DNA of 48,162 bases from SKLM01 sp964575455 (GTDB lineage Bacteria > Chloroflexota > Anaerolineae > B4-G1), in assembly GCA_964575455.1 (NCBI GenBank), contig CAZNRX010000028.1, forward strand, positions 1-48,162. The letters are read 5' to 3'. The notes below the pieces were generated by a model, which did no database searches, was not told where the DNA came from, and worked only from the letters and a program-made list of their open reading frames with translations. This document shows positions 41,869-48,162 of the stretch, piece after piece (position 1 is the first letter of the stretch; every line of letters begins with the position of its first letter). The position numbers and the translations under genes are program-made.

Positions 41869-43293
41869 GTGTCTGATACGTCCCATCGTCATCGGCTTTT
41901 CACACTCGCGGCTTTAGCGCTTCTCCTCGCTGGCCTGCTCGTCGTCCTGCATGCTTCGAACAACGCGTATGCTCAACGTCTTCGGCGCGCCTCCTGGCAC
42001 GCTGAAAGGGACGAGCGCACCGCGGCCGTCTCGGTCTACCAAGAGGCGGCGCGCTTTCGTCCTCGGGATCCCCTGCCTCATCTGGAGCTGGCCTGCGTCT
42101 ATCTGAGCTGGGGGCGCTACGATGAGGCGCTGGACGCCGTCTCCCGGGCCGAACAGCTGGAGGCCGAGGACGCTGAGTTGGCGCGGCTGCGCGTTCTCAT
42201 CCACGCGAGGAGTGCCGAGGATGCCCCAAGCGACAGGCTTTCGCACTGGGAAGCTGTCGTCGAGCAGGAGGAGTCGCTGCTGAGGCTCGAACCGGACGAT
42301 CAGGAGGTGCGCAGGAAGCTTGCCCACGCCTACCTTCAGCTGCGAGAATGGGGAGCGGCGCGATCTCTCTACGAGGAGCTCGTTCTCGCCGATCCCATCG
42401 ACGAGTTCGCCCGCGAGCGGCTGGGGGCACTGCTGCTGGGCGACGATCCCACGGCATTTGAGCATCTCTACGCCTCTGGGACAGAGCTGTCGAAGCGTCT
42501 CCTCGCGCTCTTCCAGAACGGCCTGGCAATGGACGAGCCTGCCTACTTAAATGCGCTGATCGGGCGAATCCTGCTTGAGCACCGGGAGTGGGCTGTAGCC
42601 GCGCGGCACCTTGAGCGTGCTGTTGATTGCCATCCAGGCTACGCCGATGCCCATGCACATTTGGGGCACGCTCTCGACCGGATGGGCTATCGGGCCGAAG
42701 CGAGGACCCACCTGCTGGAGGCGATTGAGTTGGCGCCGAGATCGCCCGTCGCCCACACCTTTCTTGGCTTGCACTATGATCGGTGGGGCGATCCGGCTGC
42801 TGCTCGGGTCGAGTACGAGACGGCCTACGATCTGGCGCCGGACAATCCTGCTATCTGCGTCGAGATAGGCCAGTCTTGGGTTGCCGAGGGACGCTATGTG
42901 GCGGCTGAGATCTGGCTGCGTGAGGCGGTATCGCTGAGGCGCAACGATCCTGCTCTCTGGGAGATTCTGGCACGTTTCTATTTGAACCACAACATTCTCT
43001 CGAACAACCGCGCGATGGAGGCTGCCGAACATCTGTTGGAGCTAGCTCCAGAACGTGCTGAGGCCCACGATCTACGGGGATGGGCTGCGTTTCAGACGGG
43101 CGAATATCAGGCCGCGGAGAGGTATCTCCTGCGCGCTATCGAGCTGGATGCCACGCTGGCCTCAGCACATTATCATCTTGGCTTGTTGCGGAGCGCCCAG
43201 GGAGTCACGCACGAAGCAGAGGGGGCCTTTCAGCGCGCGGTTGATCTGGATACGACAGGAACCCTCGTCCCGCTTGTTGAGCGGGCGAGATAA
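41869..43293 (+). CDS. Membrane-anchored TPR protein
   Basis: 474 residues. A hydrophobic segment at about 10-27 (LFTLAALALLLAGLLVVLHA) anchors it; the rest consists of tetratricopeptide repeats, for example TAAVSVYQEAARFRPRDPLP, HLERAVDCHPGYADAHAHLG and YLLRAIELDATLASAHYHLG, forming a helical scaffold probably facing outward. Partner unknown. The frame is open to 41608 within the upstream gene, but GTG 41869 is the only start codon before the anchor downstream of the promoter; there is no ribosome site, and TATAAT ends six bases earlier, so the message is probably leaderless. Next Met codons lie far inside the repeats. Confidence 0.8.
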   Translation: MSDTSHRHRLFTLAALALLLAGLLVVLHASNNAYAQRLRRASWHAERDERTAAVSVYQEAARFRPRDPLPHLELACVYLSWGRYDEALDAVSRAEQLEAEDAELARLRVLIHARSAEDAPSDRLSHWEAVVEQEESLLRLEPDDQEVRRKLAHAYLQLREWGAARSLYEELVLADPIDEFARERLGALLLGDDPTAFEHLYASGTELSKRLLALFQNGLAMDEPAYLNALIGRILLEHREWAVAARHLERAVDCHPGYADAHAHLGHALDRMGYRAEARTHLLEAIELAPRSPVAHTFLGLHYDRWGDPAAARVEYETAYDLAPDNPAICVEIGQSWVAEGRYVAAEIWLREAVSLRRNDPALWEILARFYLNHNILSNNRAMEAAEHLLELAPERAEAHDLRGWAAFQTGEYQAAERYLLRAIELDATLASAHYHLGLLRSAQGVTHEAEGAFQRAVDLDTTGTLVPLVERAR

Positions 43294-43327
43294 CTCTCTG
43301 TGGCAGGGAAAGGGCTCTTGCTCCCTC

Positions 43328-43356
43328 TTGTCCTGGTACGCGATTCGTGCTAAAAT
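43328..43356 (+). promoter_or_regulatory. Promoter of the second lone receiver gene
   Basis: TTGTCC (43328-43333), 17 bases, extended TGC-TAAAAT (43348-43356). The leader to the GTG start is about 165 bases (43363-43528) with no recognised regulatory RNA. Confidence 0.6.
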
Positions 43357-43528
43357 GGCCCAAGGCTGAGTGAGTCAACGGTTCTGTAGACGAGCTCCTG
43401 GTGGGACCTGACGGGTCTGCGGCTGTTGTGTGGGTTGGCACCATACGACTATGGGGCTATTACTCGTCGGCCTTGTCGGGTCTTTCGATACTTGGTGAAT
43501 GGACCACTAGCGGTATGGAGAGGTGTCT

Positions 43529-43918
43529 GTGGCCCCAGCGGTCTTAGTGATTGAAGATGATCCTCGCTCCGTCAAGCTGATGGAGCTGGTGTTGAGCTCT
43601 CAGGGATACCAGGCTGTTGTTGCCAGGAACGGGGAGGAGGGACTGGCGGCGGCCAAAAGTCGTCCGTTCGACGTCATCCTGCTTGATCTGATGCTGCCGG
43701 AGGTGGATGGGTTTGAGGTCCTGCGTCGGCTCCAGGCTGATCCTGAATTGGCCGACATCCCAGTGGTCATCACCTCAGCAAGAGCACGTCCCACGACCAA
43801 GGACGAAGCGGCTGAGCTTGGTGCAGACTTCTATCTGACGAAGCCCTACCGGAAGGCCGAACTGCTGGCCGTGATCGCCTCGGTGGTGGGCGAGAGTGCT
43901 GAGCCTGAGGTGCCCTAG
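43529..43918 (+). CDS. Single-domain response regulator (receiver only)
   Basis: 129 residues, one receiver domain and nothing else. Acidic pocket E9-D10-D11 (VLVIEDDPRS), phosphoacceptor D53 in VILLDLMLPEVDG, S in VVITSAR and the lysine of LTKPYRKAE complete the active site. Start choice: GTG 43523 lies inside the GGAGAGGTG ribosome site, whereas GTG 43529 is eight bases behind GGAG, so the latter is used. No kinase or output gene is nearby. It is similar in plan to the receiver at 26302 (both with own promoter and long leader), but the sequences differ too much to be a recent copy. Confidence 0.9.
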   Translation: MAPAVLVIEDDPRSVKLMELVLSSQGYQAVVARNGEEGLAAAKSRPFDVILLDLMLPEVDGFEVLRRLQADPELADIPVVITSARARPTTKDEAAELGADFYLTKPYRKAELLAVIASVVGESAEPEVP

Positions 43919-43948
43919 ATTCTGTGGGTGTGAGCGCTCAGGATGTGG

Positions 43949-43972
43949 GGATGGTTGCTCAGTGGACCATCC
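43949..43972. terminator. Hairpin between convergent receiver gene and pyrD
   Basis: GGATGGT (43949-43955) and ACCATCC (43966-43972), seven pairs with a ten-base loop, in the 60-base gap between converging genes; no clear U-tract. Confidence 0.4.
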
Positions 43973-43978
43973 TCTATG

Positions 43979-44917
43979 TCAGGGCTCCATGAGGGCGGTC
44001 CCACGTAGTGACGCCAAGTTATCGTGTCCGTGCTGCCTCATGTAGTCCTTCAGTTCGTCGCAGACCTTCTGGAAGACATCCATCCCTCTGTACCGTATGG
44101 CTGACCCGATGCTGACGGCGGTGGCGCCCACTAGGAACATCTCCACGGCGTCCCGCCCGCTGGTCACCCCCCCGGTTGCCACCACCGGTACGTCCACTGT
44201 CCTGCAGATATCACGCACGCAGCGTACGGCGACGGGACGGATCGCCGGCCCGCTCAATCCTCCCGTGCCGTGAGCCAGCACCGGCCTCCGGGTCTCGACG
44301 TCGAGAATCAGGCCCGGCCCGACGCTGTTGATGGCCGTGATGCCATCAGCCCCTGCTTCTACCACGGCCTGCGCTATCTCTTTGATGTCCGTCACGTTGG
44401 GCGATAGCTTGACCAGCACCGGCACGTCCGTGTACCGCTTCACCCGCCGCGTGACCTGGGCCGAGACGTAGGGATCCGCGGCGAACATCTGTTGGTAGCG
44501 GTCGTCCAGGTTCGGACAGGAGACGTTGACCTCGAGGATGTCGGGTTCGGCCTCGGAGATGAAGCGCGTGATGGTGCCAAAGTCGTAGATGGTGTCGGCG
44601 AAGATGCTGGCGATGACGGGTACACCCAGCGGGGCCAGGTGCGCCTTCGCTGCCTTAATTTCCTCTACCATGACCTCGACGCCGGGGTTGGAGAGGCCCA
44701 CGGCGTTGATCAGCCCTGGTCCCCAATCCAGAATCGTCGGATTTGGGTAGCCAGAGCGAGGTTTGAGGCTGCAGGACTTCGTGGTGACGGCGCCTGCGCC
44801 TGATCGCGCCACCCGAAACAGAACATCGTTGCTCAACCCCAGGATGCCCGAGGCAAGCACCGTGGGGTTGGGGAGATGGCAGCCACAGATGTTAACCGAG
44901 ATGTCGATCTCGCCCAT
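43979..44917 (-). CDS. pyrD: Dihydroorotate dehydrogenase, class 1B catalytic subunit
   Basis: Oxidises dihydroorotate to orotate in UMP synthesis, with FMN. 312 residues, class 1 size. NPTVLASGILG and GAVTTKSCSLKPRSGYPNPT form the FMN/substrate site; catalytic-base cysteine C134 in LEVNVSCPN (class 1, not the serine of class 2); LVKLSPNVTDI; GGLSGPAIRPVAV and ATGGVTSGRDAVEM. Class 1B needs an iron-sulfur flavoprotein partner (PyrK), which is not in the window. ATG 44917 is chosen over the GTG at 44923 because AAAGG lies six to seven bases before the ATG and would overlap the GTG. Last gene of pyrF-pyrE-pyrD, 20 bases after pyrE. Confidence 0.95.
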   Translation of the reverse strand: MGEIDISVNICGCHLPNPTVLASGILGLSNDVLFRVARSGAGAVTTKSCSLKPRSGYPNPTILDWGPGLINAVGLSNPGVEVMVEEIKAAKAHLAPLGVPVIASIFADTIYDFGTITRFISEAEPDILEVNVSCPNLDDRYQQMFAADPYVSAQVTRRVKRYTDVPVLVKLSPNVTDIKEIAQAVVEAGADGITAINSVGPGLILDVETRRPVLAHGTGGLSGPAIRPVAVRCVRDICRTVDVPVVATGGVTSGRDAVEMFLVGATAVSIGSAIRYRGMDVFQKVCDELKDYMRQHGHDNLASLRGTALMEP

Positions 44918-44937
44918 CGTCACCTTTCGTGTTCTCG

Positions 44938-45561
44938 CTACTTCCGGGTAGAGGACGTGGCCTTGGTCTGCTCTAGATAGGTCCTGACATCCGTATGCTG
45001 TTCTTCCGTGATGCGCCCACTCGTCCTCAGTGCATTCAAGAGGTCGGTCAGCTTTAGCATCGCATGCAGCCGGTAGCCCTGCTCGGCCAGATCCTCGGCG
45101 CCACCCTGCTCTCGGTCGATCAGCACCAGCACATCGTCCACCAGCAAGTTGGCGCCCTGCAGCACCTCGATGGCCTCCAGCTTGCTCCCGCCTCGGGTGA
45201 TCAGATCGTCCACCAGCAGGGCCTTCTCACCTACCTTGTAGGCTCCTTCAATCGCCCGGCGCGTGCCGTGCTTCTTGACCTCCCGGCGGGGGTAGATCAT
45301 GGGACGTTCGAGCTCCAGCGCCATCGCTACGCCGATGGGGAGCGCTGCATACGGGATGGCAGCGATGCGGTCGAAGCTGAGACCCCTCGCTGCCTGCGCC
45401 AGGGTGCGTGTTACCTGGCGGAGCAGCCCTGGATGGCTGACCAGCAATCGGAGGTCGATGTAGATTGGCGATGTGATGCCAGATTTCAGCCTAAAGCTGC
45501 CGAACCGCACACAACCGTGATCGTAGAGCGCATTGGCCAGTCGTTCGATCTCGTCTCTCAT
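44938..45561 (-). CDS. pyrE: Orotate phosphoribosyltransferase
   Basis: Joins orotate to PRPP to give OMP. 207 residues. FGSFRLKSGITSPIYIDLR forms the orotate loop, RREVKKHGTRRAIEG the flexible catalytic loop with its Lys/His, and ALLVDDLITRGGS the PRPP-binding signature (DD with a T-R-G-G-S loop). A C-terminal helix with KLTDLLNALRTSGRI is normal. ATG 45561 overlaps the pyrF TGA (45558-45560), giving translational coupling. About ten C-terminal residues (QTKATSSTRK) look disordered. Confidence 0.96.
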   Translation of the reverse strand: MRDEIERLANALYDHGCVRFGSFRLKSGITSPIYIDLRLLVSHPGLLRQVTRTLAQAARGLSFDRIAAIPYAALPIGVAMALELERPMIYPRREVKKHGTRRAIEGAYKVGEKALLVDDLITRGGSKLEAIEVLQGANLLVDDVLVLIDREQGGAEDLAEQGYRLHAMLKLTDLLNALRTSGRITEEQHTDVRTYLEQTKATSSTRK

Positions 45562-46382
45562 CCGGCGGCCTCCCGCTTTCGGTTGATACGCTCTCTTGTC
45601 TCTAGGGCTGCCTTTCGGGCCGCCTCGCCGAAGTCAGAGCCTGAGGAGGCGTAGATGATGCCCCGCGAGGAGTTGATCACCGGGCCAAGGCCGTCAGCTG
45701 TGGGACCGTGGATGACCGCCTGATCCAGATTCCCGCCCTGGGCGCCGATGCCCGGGATCAGGAATAGAAGGTCCAAGGCTGCCTCCCGTACGATGCCCAG
45801 CTCCTGCGGGTATGTAGCGCCAACCACCAGACCGCAGGTCCCGGGGAGATCGTGGTCCCATTGCGTTGCCATCTGAGCGACCCGTTGGTAGAGCGACTGT
45901 CCCTCTATGTCTAGATCCTGAAGGTCCGGGGCGGATGGGTTGGAGGTGCGCGCCAACAGGAAGGCGCCGTGCTCTTCCTGGCTCAGGAACGGGCGGAGTG
46001 TGTCCAAGCCGAGATAGGGGTTGACCGTGACCGCATCTACGCCCAGTGTCTCAAAGGCGGCCTCCGCGTACGCCTCCGCGGTGTGCCCTACGTCGTTGAA
46101 CTTCCCATCGAGGATAACGGGTAGGTTGTCGGGTATCTCGTCGATGAGCTGTTGAAGCGCCTCCACGCCGGCAGCACCCTCGGCGAGCCAGAAGCCGAGG
46201 TTAGGCTTGTAGGCGGAGACGACGTCGCTAGTGCTCTCCACGATCGCGCGGCCAAACGCCAGCAGCGGGGAAGGCGACGACCGTGTGACCGCGGGTAGGC
46301 GAGCCGCGACGGGATCGAGCCCGACGCAGAGCCACGAATAATTGGTCTGCTGCGCTGTTCGCAGCTTCTCTCTGAATGTCAT
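45558..46382 (-). CDS. pyrF: Orotidine-5'-phosphate decarboxylase, type 2 family
   Basis: Decarboxylates OMP to UMP, the last step of the pathway. 274 residues, the longer type 2 family. N-terminal WLCVGLDPVAARLP, AYKPNLGFW, and the catalytic D92-G-K94-FN-D97 in VILDGKFNDVGHTAEAY, then PYLGLDTLRPFL, LARTSNPSAPDLQ and FLIPGIGAQGGNLDQ. Note that type 2 enzymes usually read D-K-R-D; here the charged residues are kept but the third position is F. ATG 46382 has AGGAGGG with a rather long 13-base spacer. First gene of pyrF-pyrE-pyrD; the pyrimidine genes upstream in the pathway (pyrB, carAB, pyrC) are not in the window. Confidence 0.95.
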   Translation of the reverse strand: MTFREKLRTAQQTNYSWLCVGLDPVAARLPAVTRSSPSPLLAFGRAIVESTSDVVSAYKPNLGFWLAEGAAGVEALQQLIDEIPDNLPVILDGKFNDVGHTAEAYAEAAFETLGVDAVTVNPYLGLDTLRPFLSQEEHGAFLLARTSNPSAPDLQDLDIEGQSLYQRVAQMATQWDHDLPGTCGLVVGATYPQELGIVREAALDLLFLIPGIGAQGGNLDQAVIHGPTADGLGPVINSSRGIIYASSGSDFGEAARKAALETRERINRKREAAG

Positions 46383-46438
46383 ATTGATGCTCTAGCCCTC
46401 CTGTGTTGAGAAAGCTCCGTATCGTGTGCTGGGCGCCT

Positions 46439-46467
46439 ATTGTACAATGAGCGCACGAAATCTGCCA
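46439..46467 (-). promoter_or_regulatory. Candidate promoter of the pyrFED operon
   Basis: TACAAT on the minus strand (46444-46439) inside the palindrome ATTGTACAAT (46439-46448), with a poor TGGCAG 17 bases upstream (46467-46462). The leader of about 50 bases shows no PyrR-type attenuator that I can recognise. Confidence 0.4.
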
Positions 46468-46495
46468 CTCGTTCTGCGGGAGGGCTACAACATCA

Positions 46496-46524
46496 ACGAC
46501 CGCGTCCAAGCCGGACGCGGTCGT
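46496..46524 (-). terminator. Terminator of the DegV gene
   Basis: Perfect 12-bp stem: ACGACCGCGTCC (46496-46507) and GGACGCGGTCGT (46513-46524), loop AAGCC on the plus strand. On the minus strand it is followed by TGATGTTGT, a weak U-rich run. Confidence 0.65.
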
Positions 46525-46555
46525 GGGGGACGGACGATAGGTGGTGAGGTGTCGA

Positions 46556-47416
46556 TCAAGGTTTGGAGTAGAATCCGATTCCTGTCGTGCCCGGCCCGGC
46601 GTGCGTGCCGATCACGGGGCTCACCGGAGCGCGATAGACCGTGGAAACGTGGAATCGCTCTTTCACCTGCTCCGCCACGACGTCACCCTCTTGCCGGCTG
46701 TCTGCGTCAATGATCGCTACCTCCGCCATCCCCTTGCCATTGAGACGCTCTTCCGCCCTGTCCAGCATCTCCGCCAGTGCGCGCTGTTTGGTGCGGATCT
46801 GACACATGGGCTCCACGCATCCGTCATTCAAGTGGAGGAGTGGTTTGATGCTGAGTATGGTTCCCAAGAAGCGCTTGGCGCCGCCGATGCGGCCGCCTTT
46901 GTGCAGATATTCCAGGGTGTCGACGGTGAACAGAACAGTCAGCCGCCGACGCACGTCGTTGGCTACGGCCACGACCTCGTCCACGGATCCTCCGGCTGCC
47001 GCTTCTCTGGCTGCGGCCAGGACGACAAATCCCAGGCCCATCGACGTGGAGAATGAGTCGATGATGGTGATGCTGAGCTCGGGAATCTCCGCAGCAGCCG
47101 CCTCCGCTGAGGCGACAGTTCCGCTTATCTTGCTGGAGATGAAGGCGCCCACGATCGTGTCCGTCTGCCTCTCCTTCGCCACGCGCCGGTAGAAGTCAAC
47201 GAACTCACCGACCGAGGGCTGGGAGGTGCTGGGGATGGTGTCGCGCTTTTGCAAGCGGTGATAGAAGGATTCGGGGGTGATGTCTACCCCATCGCGATAC
47301 CGCTCATCTTCCCAGATGAGCCACAGGGGGATGGTTGGGATCTCAAGGCCCCTGAGCGCTTCGTCCGGGATACAGGCCGTGCTATCAGTGACGACTGCTA
47401 CAGTCTTATCCGTCAT
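46556..47416 (-). CDS. DegV-family fatty-acid-binding protein
   Basis: 286 residues. VAVVTDSTACIPDEA at the N-terminus, TSQPSVGEFVDFY, ISSKISGTVASAE and IDSFSTSMGLGFVV are the conserved DegV blocks lining a bound fatty acid; the C-terminal domain has TLEYLHKGGRIGGAKRFLG and the closing VIGTHAGPGTTGIGFY. Some members (FakB) present exogenous fatty acids to the FakA kinase; no fakA is in the window, so that role is only possible. ATG 47416 has AGGAGG five bases upstream. It lies 94 bases after the zinc-ribbon gene on the same strand and ends at a hairpin before pyrF. Confidence 0.94.
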   Translation of the reverse strand: MTDKTVAVVTDSTACIPDEALRGLEIPTIPLWLIWEDERYRDGVDITPESFYHRLQKRDTIPSTSQPSVGEFVDFYRRVAKERQTDTIVGAFISSKISGTVASAEAAAAEIPELSITIIDSFSTSMGLGFVVLAAAREAAAGGSVDEVVAVANDVRRRLTVLFTVDTLEYLHKGGRIGGAKRFLGTILSIKPLLHLNDGCVEPMCQIRTKQRALAEMLDRAEERLNGKGMAEVAIIDADSRQEGDVVAEQVKERFHVSTVYRAPVSPVIGTHAGPGTTGIGFYSKP

Positions 47417-47510
47417 ATGTGCCTCCTGGCTTCATATCGAAGATGCCAGTAGGTAAAACACGCAACCCGAGAAAGCGTTGCGCTGATCGTGGTTGCCCAT
47501 CGCATAAACG

Positions 47511-48071
47511 CTAGACGGTCTTGACGACAGCGCCGCAATAGGTGCACTCGGCTGTCTGGTCGTCGTGCCAGATCACGTCATCGGGGATGAGGGAGGCCCC
47601 GCAACCGCTACAGCGATCCGGCAGGGTGCCGCGGGGGCTTGAGGGCTGTGAGGGATGGGGCTTCTGCCAGTCACCGGGCGAAAGTCCAGCCTCATCGCGC
47701 AAGCGATTGGCGTACGCCGTCAGCTCGTCAGCCTCGGTCTGGAATCCTCTTTCTTTGAGCTTGTCCACGGCCCCAGATGCGAGGCGAGCCGCCCGCTGCG
47801 GCTGACCCTGGCGCACCAGGATCCGGATGGCAAGACGGATCTGATCCAGTGCTGAATCTGGCCGATCCTGGGCAAGATACGCTTGAGAGGCGCGAGCAGC
47901 GAGGTTGGCTGCTCGGATCGGCATGCCGCGTCGTCTGGCGCCTTCGGACAGGCGGACAAAGAGTTGCGCTGCTTCCGCAAACTCGCCTTTGTCCATCATA
48001 GCGTTGGCCCGACGCAGTGGCAGGATAGCCCTCCGTCTTGGAGGGCGTCGGAGAGGAGGTCTACGTGCCAT
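47511..48071 (-). CDS. TPR-like protein with C-terminal zinc ribbon
   Basis: 186 residues. The first 25 are very basic (RRPPLRRPPRRRAILPLRRA). Residues about 25-125 are helical repeats of TPR type (EFAEAAQLFVRLSEGARRRG, then SALDQIRLAIRILVRQGQPQ). A Pro/Ser linker precedes a zinc ribbon with CSGCG and CTYCG pairs at the C-terminus (about 152-182). Family not recognised by name; such chloroflexal proteins have unknown function. ATG 48071 has only a weak GAG before it. No kinase or other catalytic motif is present. Same strand as degV. Confidence 0.75.
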   Translation of the reverse strand: MARRPPLRRPPRRRAILPLRRANAMMDKGEFAEAAQLFVRLSEGARRRGMPIRAANLAARASQAYLAQDRPDSALDQIRLAIRILVRQGQPQRAARLASGAVDKLKERGFQTEADELTAYANRLRDEAGLSPGDWQKPHPSQPSSPRGTLPDRCSGCGASLIPDDVIWHDDQTAECTYCGAVVKTV

Positions 48072-48119
48072 AGTCTCTTTTTTCTTGAGTCAGTCTGGTG
48101 TCCGACTCTAGCGTGACCT

Positions 48120-48146
48120 TTGACCGCACGTTAACAATCGTATAAT
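48120..48146 (+). promoter_or_regulatory. Candidate promoter reading out of the right edge
   Basis: TTGACC (48120-48125) and a perfect TATAAT (48141-48146) with a short 15-base spacer. A divergent gene presumably begins beyond the window. Confidence 0.35.
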
Positions 48147-48162
48147 TAGAGTTTGCATTTGA

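Overview
The window (48,162 bases, GC-rich) looks like a chromosomal segment of a Gram-positive-type, non-model bacterium, most likely a member of the Chloroflexota (Anaerolineae-like). This rests on the combination of a DUF11/SdrD-B giant surface protein, a DUF3160 lipoprotein, YfhO- and PMT-type membrane glycosyltransferases, AmaP- and YtxH-like envelope proteins, DegV, a COG3199 NAD-kinase-like protein and many GTG/TTG starts. The lineage is inferred from gene content; there is no rRNA or phylogenetic test here. I see no insertion sequence, integrase, phage gene, CRISPR array or replication origin. No stretch longer than 300 bases lacks a gene.

Layout. 1-14458 (+): the broken 3' end of a peroxiredoxin gene, pyrimidine-nucleoside phosphorylase, a membrane-anchored helix-hairpin-helix protein, a 68-residue helical protein, and an 11.6-kb gene for a 3,860-residue secreted protein that ends in a strong terminator. 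14585-19481 (-): a MocA-like nucleotidyltransferase/HAD phosphatase fusion, rlmN, an FmdB-type zinc ribbon, a DUF1232 protein and a COG3199 kinase. The last two overlap by 4 bases and each carries an in-frame tandem repeat. 19637-26688 (+): family 2 glycosyltransferase, PMT-family glycosyltransferase and YfhO-type protein joined by 1-4 base overlaps, then an AmaP-like protein, scpB and a lone receiver domain. 26744-29130: a DUF2007 gene (-) diverges from a two-gene unit of unknown function (+), with a perfect 15-bp palindrome covering both -35 boxes. 29307-31134 (+): tRNA-Arg(TCT) with its own consensus promoter and terminator, then nnr. 31226-34551 (-): cysteine desulfurase, mnmA, a two-helix membrane protein and a YtxH protein. 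34725-43918 (+): DUF3160 lipoprotein, CapA-like protein, ARH3-like ADP-ribosylhydrolase overlapping a PHP phosphoesterase, an alpha/beta hydrolase preceded by a perfect 38-bp palindrome, a TPR protein that appears leaderless, and a second lone receiver. 43979-48071 (-): a TPR/zinc-ribbon protein, DegV, and a pyrF-pyrE-pyrD operon.

How the genes fit together. Pyrimidine metabolism appears twice: salvage or catabolism by Pdp on the left, de novo UMP synthesis by PyrDEF on the right. Sulfur relay for tRNA thiolation is an operon (cysteine desulfurase supplies persulfide to MnmA). Envelope functions dominate the rest: the giant surface protein, the polyprenyl-sugar glycosyltransferase cluster, AmaP/YtxH stress-type membrane proteins, the DUF3160 lipoprotein and CapA. 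RlmN, MnmA and tRNA-Arg are translation genes; Nnr and the COG3199 protein both concern NAD(P).

Promoters are readable as sigma-70-type -35/-10 pairs, often with TACAAT or TATAAT and 16-18 base spacing, and many starts have strong AGGAGG sites. Strongest candidates for something undescribed: the two unknown genes at 27094-29130 with their shared divergent operator, the ARH3-PHP pair, the 38-bp palindrome, the MocA-HAD fusion, and the two neighbouring genes that each gained in-frame tandem repeats.
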